DNA of 64,000 bases, taken from contig CAZSSB010000004.1 in assembly GCA_964609245.1 (NCBI GenBank), positions 1-64,000 of the forward strand, in the 5' to 3' direction. How positions within the stretch are numbered: position 1 is the first letter of the stretch; every line of letters begins with the position of its first letter. A model generated the notes under the pieces. It did no database searches and had not been told where the DNA came from. It saw nothing but the letters and a program-made list of their open reading frames with translations. Position numbers and translations under genes: made by a program. This document shows, piece after piece, positions 24,578-33,274 of this stretch. The stretch is from JAFGCY01 sp964609245. GTDB taxonomy: Bacteria; 4484-113; JAFGCY01.

Positions 24578-25331
24578 CGTCTGGTTCCTCTGACGGATAC
24601 TCGACATTCATCAGCGTCAGCCCGCGTGGGGGCATCAGTCTGAGCTGGAATTCCCGCTGGCGCGTGAGTGCCAGTTGCAGTTGCTCGATTGAGGCGCGGC
24701 CCGATGCCACATCAAGCAGAGCGCCGACCAGCAGCCGCACCATGTGGCGCAGGAACCGATCAGCCGTGAATCGAAGGTGCAACTCCGGTGGGGACGGCTC
24801 CACCGCTGCGGAGAGCAAATCACACACAGCCTTGCCCGCAGTGGTCGGCCCTTTGCAGAACTGCACGAAGGAGTGCCGTCCGGTGATCGCTTCCGCGGCT
24901 GTCGCTAGCCGGCCCTGGTCAAGATCGGCTGGGGCCGTGCATACGTAGCGCTTACGGCAGATTGGGGCTTCTTCGCCGAGGTGCAGGTGATATGCGTAGG
25001 TCCTGCGTGTGGCGTCGAAACGGGGATGAAACTCGGCTGCCACCTCTCGCGCATCGCCGATCTCGAGGTCCGGCGGAAGGTGGGGTCCGACAATCTGTGG
25101 TATCCGCGCGACCGGAAACGGCGGATCCGCGTCGAAGGCGCACACGTTTCCCTGCGCATGAACGCCGGCATCCGTACGGCCGGCGAACAGCAGGTGAACA
25201 CGGCAACCCAGGGCGGATTCCAGCTCAGTTTTCAACGTACCGGCGACGGTTCTCGCTCCCGGCTGAATCTGACTGCCGGCGAAATCGGTTCCGTCGTAAC
25301 GCACCGTCAGCCGGATTCGCCGGCTTCCCAT
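24570..25331 (-). CDS. truA: tRNA pseudouridine(38-40) synthase TruA
   Basis: A 253-residue enzyme. The catalytic Asp lies in GRTDAGVHAQGNV (about 51-63), and YDGTDFAGSQIQP at the start and FLRHMVRLLVGALLDV near the end are family hallmarks. It modifies uridines 38-40 in the anticodon arm of many tRNAs. The gene sits between rplQ and rplM, as in many Firmicutes-like genomes. Confidence 0.95.
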   Translation of the reverse strand: MGSRRIRLTVRYDGTDFAGSQIQPGARTVAGTLKTELESALGCRVHLLFAGRTDAGVHAQGNVCAFDADPPFPVARIPQIVGPHLPPDLEIGDAREVAAEFHPRFDATRRTYAYHLHLGEEAPICRKRYVCTAPADLDQGRLATAAEAITGRHSFVQFCKGPTTAGKAVCDLLSAAVEPSPPELHLRFTADRFLRHMVRLLVGALLDVASGRASIEQLQLALTRQREFQLRLMPPRGLTLMNVEYPSEEPDDV

Positions 25332-25334
25332 CGC

Positions 25335-25715
25335 CTAGCTCTTCGCTTGATCAGGCTGCTCGTACTTGGACAGGGAAAGACGGACCAGCAGTGCTCCGTC
25401 GCCCCGACGGTACTTCAGCCGTGCAATCTGTGTGTAGCCGCTTTGCGTATCTGCTTGCGCGGGGACTACCTGCTGCAGCAACGCCCGGAGGGCTTGTTTC
25501 GTAGGCAGGTGCCTGCCGCACAAACGGATGCTGTGCAGGTCGCCGCGCTTGGCGATGGTAATCAGCTTCTCGGCGAAGCTCTGGACGGCCTTCGCCCGCG
25601 GCAGGGTGGTGTTCAGGTAGCCGTGCTCAAACAGCGCGGCAGTCTGATTGCGCACGAGTGCCACCCGCTGGTCAGTCGGCAGGCCGAGTTTCCGCTTGTT
25701 CTTCCTGTGTCGCAT
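25335..25715 (-). CDS. rplQ: 50S ribosomal protein L17 (bL17)
   Basis: A 126-residue protein. MRHRKNKRKLGLPTDQR is the standard N-terminus, and YTQIARLKYRRGDGALLVRL matches the family's last strand. It follows rpoA by 8 nt, as in most bacteria. The upstream in-frame ATG at 25832 lies inside rpoA and is rejected. Confidence 0.96.
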   Translation of the reverse strand: MRHRKNKRKLGLPTDQRVALVRNQTAALFEHGYLNTTLPRAKAVQSFAEKLITIAKRGDLHSIRLCGRHLPTKQALRALLQQVVPAQADTQSGYTQIARLKYRRGDGALLVRLSLSKYEQPDQAKS

Positions 25716-25723
25716 CGCCGTGG

Positions 25724-26707
25724 CTACTCCGTTTCCTTCAGGTAAAGCTCCATCTCCGCCAGCTTGTCGACAATCTCCACCAGGCTCTTCTCGCCGAAGT
25801 TCTTGAAGCTCATCAGCTGATCCGCGGAGCACTCGACCAACTCGCCGACCGTGCGTATCTGTGCGTTGCGCAAGCAGTTGGCAGCCCGCCCGGAGAGACC
25901 GAGTTCGTCAATGTGCATGCCCAGTTTGGCCTGCAGTTCGGCGTCAACCGGTTCTTCCTCAGGCACATAACTCATCATGGCGCTCTGCTGGTCAGTGATC
26001 CAGCCCAGATAGCGCTTCAGTTCAGCGGTTCCTTCGCCCAGCACGGCGTCAGGAGTCTTGGTCCCATCTGTCTCCACCGACAGCACCAGCTTCTCGAAGT
26101 CGGTGGCGGAGCCGACGCGTGTGTTCTCGACGGCATAGGCCACGCGCTCGACCGGGCTGTAATTGCAGTCGAGGGTAATCACTCCGATGGGTGCGTCCTT
26201 GCGTTTCAGTTCCGACGCCATCTTGAAGCCTCGACCGCGCGTTACCGTGGCAACGATGTCAAGGCTAGAGTCCTTGCCGGTCAGGGTGCAAATCACTTGC
26301 TCCGGATTGAAGATCTCCACCTCCGGATTGCTCTGGAAGTCCCCGGCGGTAACCACACGCTCGCCCTTCACTGACAGCTGCAGCATCTGGCTGTGCTCGC
26401 GACACAGCAGATCGACCTTCGCGCGACGAATGTTGAGCAGCAACTCAATGCTGTCCTCAAGCACTCCGTCCAATGCCATGTATTCGTGAGGTAGACCTTC
26501 GATCTTGACGTAGGTGATGCAGCAGCCCACAATGCTGGACAGAATGCTGCGACGGATCGCGTTGCCCAGCGTGGCGCCGAACCCGCGGGGCAGAGGCTCA
26601 ATGGAGAATCTCGCCGCGTTGGAGCCCTCTTCTTCTTGCTCCTTCTTCATCGTGAGCAAGCCAAACGCCTCAGCGCTGTCGATGAAGCCTTCGGTTAGCA
26701 GTTCCAT
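25724..26707 (-). CDS. rpoA: RNA polymerase subunit alpha
   Basis: A 327-residue protein of normal length. The N-terminal dimerisation domain has IEPLPRGFGATLGNAIRRSI (about 36-55) and later 'ELKRKDAPIGVITLDCNYSPV'. The C-terminal domain has LGLSGRAANCLRNAQIRTVG with helix-hairpin-helix motifs that contact UP-element DNA. GGGGAGAG lies 6 nt before the ATG at 26707. rpsD, usually between rpsK and rpoA, is missing here. Confidence 0.97.
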   Translation of the reverse strand: MELLTEGFIDSAEAFGLLTMKKEQEEEGSNAARFSIEPLPRGFGATLGNAIRRSILSSIVGCCITYVKIEGLPHEYMALDGVLEDSIELLLNIRRAKVDLLCREHSQMLQLSVKGERVVTAGDFQSNPEVEIFNPEQVICTLTGKDSSLDIVATVTRGRGFKMASELKRKDAPIGVITLDCNYSPVERVAYAVENTRVGSATDFEKLVLSVETDGTKTPDAVLGEGTAELKRYLGWITDQQSAMMSYVPEEEPVDAELQAKLGMHIDELGLSGRAANCLRNAQIRTVGELVECSADQLMSFKNFGEKSLVEIVDKLAEMELYLKETE

Positions 26708-26722
26708 CTGAGCTCTCCCCAC

Positions 26723-27118
26723 CTAAACTCGGCGACGCCCGCGCGGCCGGCAGCCGTTGTGTGGTACAGGCGTCTTGTCTTTGATGACCTTGATTCTGAG
26801 GCCCAGGTTGGCCGCAGTCCGAATCGCAGCCTCCTTGCCGGAACCAGGGCCGCGCGAGTATACCGAAATCTCCTTCAGCCCGGCATCGAGCGCACGTCGC
26901 AGCGCTGTCTCGCAAGCGATGCCCGCCGCGTATGCCGTACCCTTCTTCGCCCCCTTGAAGCCGCGTGCACCTGCGCTGGACCAGGCGAAGACGTCGCCGT
27001 CTTCATCGGTAACGGTGACGATCGTATTGTTGAACGTGGCCTGAATATAGACGCGGCCAACGGCGATGCTCTTCTTCTCCCGCCTGCGTCCACCGCTTCG
27101 TTTCTGGGTCTTTGCCAA
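26723..27118 (-). CDS. rpsK: 30S ribosomal protein S11 (uS11)
   Basis: A 131-residue protein. ATFNNTIVTVTDEDGDV and SSAGARGFKGAKKGTAYAA are family signatures, and the end PVPHNGCRPRGRRRV matches the conserved C-terminus. It lies between rpsM and rpoA in the alpha operon. Confidence 0.97.
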   Translation of the reverse strand: MAKTQKRSGGRRREKKSIAVGRVYIQATFNNTIVTVTDEDGDVFAWSSAGARGFKGAKKGTAYAAGIACETALRRALDAGLKEISVYSRGPGSGKEAAIRTAANLGLRIKVIKDKTPVPHNGCRPRGRRRV

Positions 27119-27145
27119 GTCTTCTGTCCTTCCCTGATCGCTGGA

Positions 27146-27532
27146 TTACTTCTTGCCCGGCCGCTTCTTGCCGGCTACCGCTTGACGCCTCGGTCCCTTT
27201 CGCGTGCGCGCATTGGTGTGAGTACGTTGTCCGCGCACCGGTAGGCTGCGAAGATGCCGCATCCCCCGATAGCACTTGATCTCGACCAGTCGCTTGATGT
27301 TGAGCGTGACTTCCTTGCGCAGATCACCCTCGAGCACCAGGCCCAGGTCATGGATCGCCTCGCGGATCGCGTTCTCCTGGTCGACAGCCAAGTCCTTGAC
27401 CTTGGTGTTCCAATCGATGCCGGCACGGTTAAGCACTCGCTGGCTCGTCGACCGGCCAATGCCGAACACGTAGGTTAGTCCAATCTCGATACGCTTGTTG
27501 CCGGGCAGCTCCACGCCTTCGATTCGCGCCAT
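27146..27532 (-). CDS. rpsM: 30S ribosomal protein S13 (uS13)
   Basis: A 128-residue protein starting MARIEGVELPGNKRIEIGLT and ending in a basic tail with RGQRTHTNARTRKGPR, which contacts tRNA and bridges to the 50S. It is four nucleotides downstream of rpmJ. Confidence 0.97.
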   Translation of the reverse strand: MARIEGVELPGNKRIEIGLTYVFGIGRSTSQRVLNRAGIDWNTKVKDLAVDQENAIREAIHDLGLVLEGDLRKEVTLNIKRLVEIKCYRGMRHLRSLPVRGQRTHTNARTRKGPRRQAVAGKKRPGKK

Positions 27533-27536
27533 CGTC

Positions 27537-27653
27537 CTATCCCTGCCTCTGCTTCATGCGTGGATTCCTCTTGTTGATCACGTACAGGCGCCCCTTGCGA
27601 CGCACAATCTGGCAGTGCTTAGACCGCCTCTTGATTGATGCCGATACCTTCAT
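27537..27653 (-). CDS. rpmJ: 50S ribosomal protein L36 (bL36), zinc-free type
   Basis: Only 38 codons, starting MKVSASIKRRSKHCQIVRRK and ending MKQRQG. In the zinc-binding form, residues 11, 14, 27 and 32/33 are Cys, Cys, Cys, His. Here residue 14 is Cys, but 11 is Ser, 27 is Asn, and the His is replaced by Arg/Met, so zinc cannot be held in the usual way. This matches the C-minus class that some bacteria keep for zinc shortage, here as the copy in the main operon between infA and rpsM. Confidence 0.93.
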   Translation of the reverse strand: MKVSASIKRRSKHCQIVRRKGRLYVINKRNPRMKQRQG

Positions 27654-27656
27654 TCT

Positions 27657-27881
27657 CTACTCCAGCCGCTCCACGATGCGCGCCTTGCCGTCGACATGCG
27701 GTGACAACTCGCACGCGACCCGCGCTCCTGTCTGTATACCTGTGAAGCGAACCTTTATTCTAGCACTTATCTCGGCCGAAATGCAACGGGAATCGTCCAG
27801 TTCAACGCGAAATCGATCGTCCGCCTCTCGGCCAAGAACCGTGCCGTGCGCAGTGAGAGGAGTTGGTCGGCCGTCGGTCAT
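27657..27881 (-). CDS. infA: translation initiation factor IF-1, divergent
   Basis: A 74-residue OB-fold protein. The strand pattern 'AHGTVLGREADDRFRVELDD' and the end ELSPHVDGKARIVERLE align with IF-1, and the position between map and rpmJ is the standard one. The nearly invariant RKNYIRIL of IF-1 is replaced by ARIKVRFTGI, so it is unusually divergent. It overlaps the map stop by 4 nt (ATGA). IF-1 blocks the A site during initiation. Confidence 0.88.
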   Translation of the reverse strand: MTDGRPTPLTAHGTVLGREADDRFRVELDDSRCISAEISARIKVRFTGIQTGARVACELSPHVDGKARIVERLE

Positions 27882-28687
27882 GCCGAGCTCCCGAAGGCCT
27901 GCCGGGCAGCGTCGTCGCGGTGATCGGTCAAGACGAACACCTCGTTGTCCCATAGCGCGACGGTGTGCTCATAGTGCGCGGCGAGACTGCCGTCCGCTGT
28001 GCGGTAGGTCCAGTTATCAGCGCCCAGCAGGATTTCCTCGCTGCCGAGAGTGGCCATCGGCTCAATCGCCAGGACGGCTCCAGCACGGAGGATGGGGCCG
28101 CGCGCGCCAGTATCGAAATTGTGGATCGTGGGCTCCTCGTGCAGTTCAAAGCCGACCCCATGGCCGGTCAGATCGCGGATGACCCCCAGCCGGCTGCCGC
28201 GCAGCTGTTCTTCAATCGCACGGCTGAGCTTGCGCAGCGGCTGGTCCGTGGCGACTGCCGCAATACCGGCGCGCAGGCCCGCAAGCGTTCCCTCGCATAG
28301 CCGCCCGGTGGCTGGCTCCATTGACTCGAACGTCTCGACTGGGCCGTCTTCAGCAATCCACCAGGACCAGGCCGTGTCCGAGATGTAGTCGTCGAGGGTA
28401 ACTCCGAGGTCAATGCTGACGAGGTCGCCTTGCTCAACGCGGCGCTCGCCGGGGATGCCGTGCACTATCTCGTCATTGATGCTGACACAGACCGCTGCGG
28501 GGTATCCGCGATAGCCCAGGAACGTGGGGGTCGCGTCGTGTTGCGTGATGAAGCGACGAGCGAAGGCATCCAGCGCAGCGGTGGTCACCCCGGGCTTCAG
28601 CATCTGGCGCAACTCCTGGTGGAGCTCGCCGGCAATCTGCCCGCTGCGCCAGATACCGATCACATCTTGTGCCGTCTTCAGCCGCAT
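27878..28687 (-). CDS. map: methionine aminopeptidase type I
   Basis: A 269-residue pita-bread metalloprotease. The five metal ligands can be placed: Asp in SIDLGV, Asp in YISDTAWSW, His in GHGVGFELHEEP, Glu in AIEPMATLG and Glu in YEHTVAL. FLGYRGYPAAVCVSINDEIV is the standard type I segment. It removes the initiator Met from nascent proteins. It lies in the adk-map-infA block of the spc/alpha junction. Confidence 0.96.
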   Translation of the reverse strand: MRLKTAQDVIGIWRSGQIAGELHQELRQMLKPGVTTAALDAFARRFITQHDATPTFLGYRGYPAAVCVSINDEIVHGIPGERRVEQGDLVSIDLGVTLDDYISDTAWSWWIAEDGPVETFESMEPATGRLCEGTLAGLRAGIAAVATDQPLRKLSRAIEEQLRGSRLGVIRDLTGHGVGFELHEEPTIHNFDTGARGPILRAGAVLAIEPMATLGSEEILLGADNWTYRTADGSLAAHYEHTVALWDNEVFVLTDHRDDAARQAFGSSA

Positions 28688-28696
28688 ATGATCACG

Positions 28697-29338
28697 CTAT
28701 ACACCCAGAAGTTCCTCGATGGCGACGCTCACATCCTTGATGTCCCAGTCGCCGTCCACTTGCCGGAGGAGCCCTTGTTCGCGGTAGTAGTCGAGCACGG
28801 GCAGGGTTTCCTGCATGTACACACGGAGCCGGGTGGTGAATACTTCCTCGCGGTCGTCATCCCGTTGGATCAAGGGCGCTCCGTCCAGGTCGCACTTGCC
28901 CTGCTCACGGGGCGGTCTCGAGACCAGGTTGTAGATTTCGCCGCACTGTGAACAGAAACGCCGGTTGATGATACGCTCCAGCAGGCTGTCCTCGTCGATG
29001 TGCAGGAACACCGCGCAATGCAGCTGCTGCCCTGTTTCCGCCAGGCCGTCCGCCAGAACCTGTGCCTGCTCGAGATTGCGCGGGAAGCCGTCGAACATGA
29101 TCCGCTCAGCATCAGTGGTTCGCAGGAAGTTGATGATCATCTCCCGGATGATTTCGATGGGAACCAGCTTGCCGGCATTGGTGAAGGACGCGATCCTGCG
29201 GCCCAGGTCGCTGCCGCTCGCAATCTCCTCGCGCAACCGCGATCCCGTATCGAAGTGCAGGAAGTCATGGTGATCGTGGAGGTAATCAGCCTGTGTTCCC
29301 TTGCCACTGCCGGGTGGCCCGAGAAATACGATAATCAT
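28697..29338 (-). CDS. adk: adenylate kinase
   Basis: A 213-residue long-type enzyme. The P loop is GPPGSGKGTQ (about 7-16), DGFPRN is the conserved catalytic loop, and the LID carries CSQC...CDLD, three Cys and an Asp that normally hold zinc. It catalyses ATP + AMP = 2 ADP. The ATG at 29338 follows secY by 82 nt. The LID zinc site is intact even though uS14 and bL36 have lost theirs. Confidence 0.96.
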   Translation of the reverse strand: MIIVFLGPPGSGKGTQADYLHDHHDFLHFDTGSRLREEIASGSDLGRRIASFTNAGKLVPIEIIREMIINFLRTTDAERIMFDGFPRNLEQAQVLADGLAETGQQLHCAVFLHIDEDSLLERIINRRFCSQCGEIYNLVSRPPREQGKCDLDGAPLIQRDDDREEVFTTRLRVYMQETLPVLDYYREQGLLRQVDGDWDIKDVSVAIEELLGV

Positions 29339-29420
29339 CGTGGTGCCTCCCTGCGGGCATTGGCCACCAATCCGGATCTGAGACCGGGACCGCAAAGGCC
29401 CTGCGAAGAACCCGCGTACT

Positions 29421-30734
29421 CTACTTGCTGAAGCCGCTGTAGTGGCGCATGATCATGTGTGCCTGCATCTGCTGGACAGTGTCCAGCGCCACACCAACGA
29501 CGATGAGCAGACTGGTGCCGCCGATCCAGAAGCTGTTGATTGTCACCTGGGTCATGCTGCTAACCAGCTGATTGATGATGATCGGTAATACTGCTACCAG
29601 ACCAAGGAACACCCCGCCGAAGAACGTGATGCGGTGCAGGACCTTGTCGAGGAACTCAAAGGTCTGTCGCCCAGGTCTGATGCCGGGAATGAAGCCGTTG
29701 TTCTTCTTAAGATTCTCCGCAATGTCCTGAGTGTTGAACGTAACCGCTGTATACACGAAGGTGAACAGGAAAACCAGCCCGAACTCAACAAACACGTACA
29801 CCCAGGAGCCCTGGAAGTTGCTGATGAAGCGGTTGGCTGCCGACGCCCACGGTACGCTCTGAGGAATGACCTGGAAGATCGTCTGGGGGACCATCAGCAC
29901 CGAGATGGCGAAAATGATCGGGATCACGCCGGCCTGCGTCAGCTTGATTGGCAAGAACGTGCTTTGGCCGCCGTAGATCTTGCGGCCGATCTGGCGCCGT
30001 GCGTACTGGACGGGAATCCGCCGTACGCTCAACTGGATGAAGACGATCGCGGCGGTTACCACGATAGCGAACACCAGCAGCAGCAGTAGGGCGACCATCC
30101 GCTGGTTCTGCAGCTGGGCGACAGACATCTCCGCCCAGATCTGGCCGGGAATGCTGGCCACAATGCCGATCGTGATGATCAACGAGACGCCGTTGCCGAC
30201 GCCCTTCTGACTGATCTCGTCGCCGAGCCACATCAGGAAGCAGGTGCCACCGACCACGCAGAACAAGGCCACGACGGTCTGCAGGTTGAGGAGGTTATTG
30301 ACACCGCCGTAGAACATGGTCATCATGCCCGATCCCTGGAAAAACGCCAGGAAGACTGCCAGGTAGCGGGTCCACTTGCTGATCTTCTTGCGGCCCTCTT
30401 CGCCCTCCTGCTGGAGTTCCTTCAGTTTGGGCTCAACCGCGACCAGCAGCTGCATCATAATCGAGGCGTTGATGTAGGGCATGATCCCCAGCGCCAGAAT
30501 CGAAAACCGCTTCAGTGCCCCGCCGGAGAACAAGTTGATGAAACTGAAGAGGCCGCCACTGCCCGCTTGGCTCTGGAAGAACTGCTTCACCAGGTCCATG
30601 TCGATGCCGGGGGCCGGAATGTGCGCGCAAAAGACGTAGATCAGCAGCGCGTAGAGCACGAACTTGAGGCGCTTCTTGACGTCCGGTACGTTCCAGGCCT
30701 GCAGAAGAGTTTGTGGCGTTGCCGCAGTGCTCAT
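29421..30734 (-). CDS. secY: protein translocase subunit SecY
   Basis: A 437-residue protein with ten membrane segments. Family motifs include PGIDMDLVKQFF near the start, LGIMPYINASIMMQLL, GVGNGVSLIITIGI and FIPGIRPGRQT. It forms the protein-conducting channel, later driven by SecA and by the SecDF encoded at 6.3-8.7 kb. Its ATG overlaps the rplO stop by 4 nt. Confidence 0.97.
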   Translation of the reverse strand: MSTAATPQTLLQAWNVPDVKKRLKFVLYALLIYVFCAHIPAPGIDMDLVKQFFQSQAGSGGLFSFINLFSGGALKRFSILALGIMPYINASIMMQLLVAVEPKLKELQQEGEEGRKKISKWTRYLAVFLAFFQGSGMMTMFYGGVNNLLNLQTVVALFCVVGGTCFLMWLGDEISQKGVGNGVSLIITIGIVASIPGQIWAEMSVAQLQNQRMVALLLLLVFAIVVTAAIVFIQLSVRRIPVQYARRQIGRKIYGGQSTFLPIKLTQAGVIPIIFAISVLMVPQTIFQVIPQSVPWASAANRFISNFQGSWVYVFVEFGLVFLFTFVYTAVTFNTQDIAENLKKNNGFIPGIRPGRQTFEFLDKVLHRITFFGGVFLGLVAVLPIIINQLVSSMTQVTINSFWIGGTSLLIVVGVALDTVQQMQAHMIMRHYSGFSK

Positions 30735-31183
30735 TCAATAACCTCGCAACTGCCGCCCGCTGCCTCAACGCGTGCCCTGGCCCTATGGCCGTAAGCGTGC
30801 AGGCGGAACGTGAGCTTCCTCCCATACTCGCCGTCACCGAGCAGTTTCACACGCAGCCCGCGCCGCTTCTTCGGCAACAGGTGCTGCTCGTCCAGATACG
30901 CGAGATCCACCACTGTCCCGTCAGCGACGTCCGCGAACTGACCCAGGTTGATTGCGTAGTAATGGACCTTCCGATGGTGCTTGAAGCCACCTATCTTGCC
31001 GAACTTCCGAACGGCAGGCGTGCGGCCACCTTCAAAGCGTGGCGGGATGCTGCCGCCGCTGCGGGACTTCTGGCCGGTCTGGCCCCGTCCGCCGGTCTTG
31101 CCCCGACCGGCGGCAATACCACGTCCCCGCCGGCGCCGACGCTTGAGGTTGCTGGGATGCTTCGTGAAACCGATCTCTGGCAT
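30731..31183 (-). CDS. rplO: 50S ribosomal protein L15 (uL15)
   Basis: A 150-residue protein. RGRGIAAGRGKTGGRGQTGQ followed by the KSRSGGSIPPRFEGG segment is diagnostic. It lies directly after rpsE; the small L30 gene (rpmD) that normally separates them is absent. Confidence 0.96.
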   Translation of the reverse strand: MPEIGFTKHPSNLKRRRRRGRGIAAGRGKTGGRGQTGQKSRSGGSIPPRFEGGRTPAVRKFGKIGGFKHHRKVHYYAINLGQFADVADGTVVDLAYLDEQHLLPKKRRGLRVKLLGDGEYGRKLTFRLHAYGHRARARVEAAGGSCEVIE

Positions 31184-31186
31184 TGA

Positions 31187-31909
31187 CTAGTCCTTAGTGT
31201 CCTGCGGAGGATCCTGCCCTTCCCCTGGCTCGACCGACTTATCGGGCTCGGCCGCCGTCTCAGTGTCAGTAGCCACTGCGCTTGCGGCAGCACCGGGTTT
31301 GGCGGCATCCGCTCCTGCTTCCTCCTCCGCTGTGAACTGCTCGATCACCTCTTCGGCAGCACTGCGCTGGGTGTCCCCGAGCAGCCGACCGAGCTTGTCG
31401 ACCTTCTCGCCCCGGCGCAGGCGGCCGATTCGATCCGGCGATTCGATCATCTTCAGCGCCTGGAACGTGGCCCGCGCGCAGTTGACCGGGTTGGTTGAAC
31501 CGACGAACTTCGCGGTGACGTCCTCGATGCCGCTCAGCGCGAGAATCGGCCGGGCACTGCCGCCGGCAATGATGCCATGTCCCTTGGCCGCGGGACGCAG
31601 CAACATGGTGCTGGAGCAGTAAGTGCTCTTCACCTCGTAGGGGATCGTTGATCCTTCCTTGTAGACGGTGAACATAGTGCGCTTAGCCTCATCGACGCCC
31701 TTCTTGATGGCGTCAACGACTTCGCCGGCCTTGCCGTAGCCCAACCCGACCCTGGTCTTACCGTCCCCGACCACTACGAGCGCTGTGAAGTGGAACTTGC
31801 GTCCGCCCTTCACCACTTTGGCCACGCGGTTGATGTGGATGACCTCTTCCTTGAACTCGCTCTCCGCTTCATCGCGGAAACCGCGGCTGTCTGATCGCTG
31901 ATAACCCAT
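31187..31909 (-). CDS. rpsE: 30S ribosomal protein S5 (uS5) with acidic C-terminal tail
   Basis: A 240-residue protein; the usual length is about 165. The core is standard: INRVAKVVKGGRKFHFTALV, VGLGYGKAGEV, AAKGHGIIAGGSARPILALS, and STNPVNCARATFQAL. The last 70 or so residues are a Glu/Ala/Asp/Pro-rich tail with no predicted fold. S5 acts in decoding fidelity and near the mRNA entry tunnel, where such a tail would be solvent-exposed. Confidence 0.96.
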   Translation of the reverse strand: MGYQRSDSRGFRDEAESEFKEEVIHINRVAKVVKGGRKFHFTALVVVGDGKTRVGLGYGKAGEVVDAIKKGVDEAKRTMFTVYKEGSTIPYEVKSTYCSSTMLLRPAAKGHGIIAGGSARPILALSGIEDVTAKFVGSTNPVNCARATFQALKMIESPDRIGRLRRGEKVDKLGRLLGDTQRSAAEEVIEQFTAEEEAGADAAKPGAAASAVATDTETAAEPDKSVEPGEGQDPPQDTKD

Positions 31910-31918
31910 AGTGCTGTC

Positions 31919-32287
31919 CTAGAACTCCAGGCCTGATTCACGCGCTGCCTCGGCGAGTGCCTTGACACGCCCATGGTACTTAAACCCGCCGCGGTCGAAG
32001 ACTACTTGACTCACGCCGGCTGCCTTGGCGGTGGTCGCAATCGCCTCGCCGACAGCCGCCGCGATGCTCAGTCGCGTATTCTCTTCGGCGGCTTCGCGAA
32101 CGTTGCTTTGCAGGGAGTTCGCGGCGGCGAGGGTCCGACCGGCAGCATCGTCGATCACCTGCGCATAGATGTGCTTGCCGCTGCGGAAGATCGCCAGCCG
32201 GGGGCGCTCAGCAGTGCCTGCGACGCGCTTGCGCAGGCGACGGTGCCGCAACATCGACATTTCACGTCTGCCCTTGTTGCTCACCAT
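31919..32287 (-). CDS. rplR: 50S ribosomal protein L18 (uL18)
   Basis: A 122-residue protein. RHRRLRKRVAGTAERPRLAI and 'FRSGKHIYAQVIDDAAGRTL' are family signatures, and it ends FDRGGFKYHGRVKALAEAAR plus a short tail. L18 binds 5S rRNA with L5. It is separated from rplF by 3 nt. Confidence 0.96.
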   Translation of the reverse strand: MVSNKGRREMSMLRHRRLRKRVAGTAERPRLAIFRSGKHIYAQVIDDAAGRTLAAANSLQSNVREAAEENTRLSIAAAVGEAIATTAKAAGVSQVVFDRGGFKYHGRVKALAEAARESGLEF

Positions 32288-32290
32288 GTC

Positions 32291-32824
32291 CTATACACCT
32301 GCCTTGCCGGCCTTGCGCCGGATGTACTCACCAACATAGTGGATGCCCTTCCCTTTGTAGGGTTCTACCGGCTTGGCGGCCCGAATCTGCCCGGCCACAA
32401 AGCCAACGGCCTGCTTGTCCGCACCCTCCACGGAGCATCGGATACCGCTGATGGTGACTGTCACTCCCTGAGGAATCGGCACGATCACGGGATGAGAGAA
32501 GCCGGCGTTGATGACCACTTCCTGTCCCCGTACTTCCCACTTGTATCCGGTTCCGGCTAGCTCCAGGTTCTTGCTGAAACCCTCGGAGACACCGGCAACC
32601 ATGTTGTTGACCAACGCGCGCGCCAGACCGTGGTCAGAGCGTTGCTGCGGGCGGTTGCCTTCACGGCTGAAGCTAAGCACGCCGTCCTCGATCTGGTAGC
32701 CGATGCCCTGAGGAACCGTACAGGAAAGCGTGCCCTTCGGACCTTTGACCGTGAACAGCCTGTCGTCCGCACTGAGCGTGACGCCTTCAGGAATCGTGAT
32801 TGGTTTGTTTCCTACTCTAGACAT
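32291..32824 (-). CDS. rplF: 50S ribosomal protein L6 (uL6)
   Basis: A 177-residue protein with two similar domains. MSRVGNKPITIPEGVTLSAD is the standard start, and GKGIHYVGEYIRRKAGKAG the standard end. It binds near the sarcin-ricin loop. The order rpsH-rplF-rplR-rpsE is canonical. Confidence 0.97.
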   Translation of the reverse strand: MSRVGNKPITIPEGVTLSADDRLFTVKGPKGTLSCTVPQGIGYQIEDGVLSFSREGNRPQQRSDHGLARALVNNMVAGVSEGFSKNLELAGTGYKWEVRGQEVVINAGFSHPVIVPIPQGVTVTISGIRCSVEGADKQAVGFVAGQIRAAKPVEPYKGKGIHYVGEYIRRKAGKAGV

Positions 32825-32833
32825 CGGTTGCTC

Positions 32834-33253
32834 CTACCACACCTTCACCAGCAGCTCGCCGCCGATGTGGTGTTTGCGGGCCTCCTTGTCGGACAAGACC
32901 CCCCGACTCGTCGATAGGATGCTGATACCGAAGCCGCCCCGAACACGTGGGAGTTGGCGGCGACCCACGTAGACGCGTCGGCCCGGCGTCGACACGCGCT
33001 GCAGATGGTTCAGCGGACTGAGACGGTTAAGATCATCAGCATAGCGCAGCGTCAGGCGCAGGCGCTTGAACTTGCTGCCCTTCTGGTTGGTGACTTCAAA
33101 CACCTCCCACCCTTCGGCGAATCCCTCCTCGGCCAGGATGCGGCAGATGTCAGCCTTCATCCGGCTGAAACTCGTCTCCACGGTGGGCTTCTGCGATCTC
33201 ACGCCGTTGCGGATAACGGTGATGAAATCAGCGATTGGGTCGCTAACACTCAT
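32834..33253 (-). CDS. rpsH: 30S ribosomal protein S8 (uS8)
   Basis: A 139-residue protein. DPIADFITVIRNGVRSQKPT at the start and GGFGISILSTSRGVLSDKEA near the end are diagnostic. S8 binds 16S helix 21; in E. coli it represses the spc operon through an mRNA mimic, which cannot be judged here. Confidence 0.97.
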   Translation of the reverse strand: MSVSDPIADFITVIRNGVRSQKPTVETSFSRMKADICRILAEEGFAEGWEVFEVTNQKGSKFKRLRLTLRYADDLNRLSPLNHLQRVSTPGRRVYVGRRQLPRVRGGFGISILSTSRGVLSDKEARKHHIGGELLVKVW

Positions 33254-33274
33254 TGCTGTTAGTCACTCCTTGTC

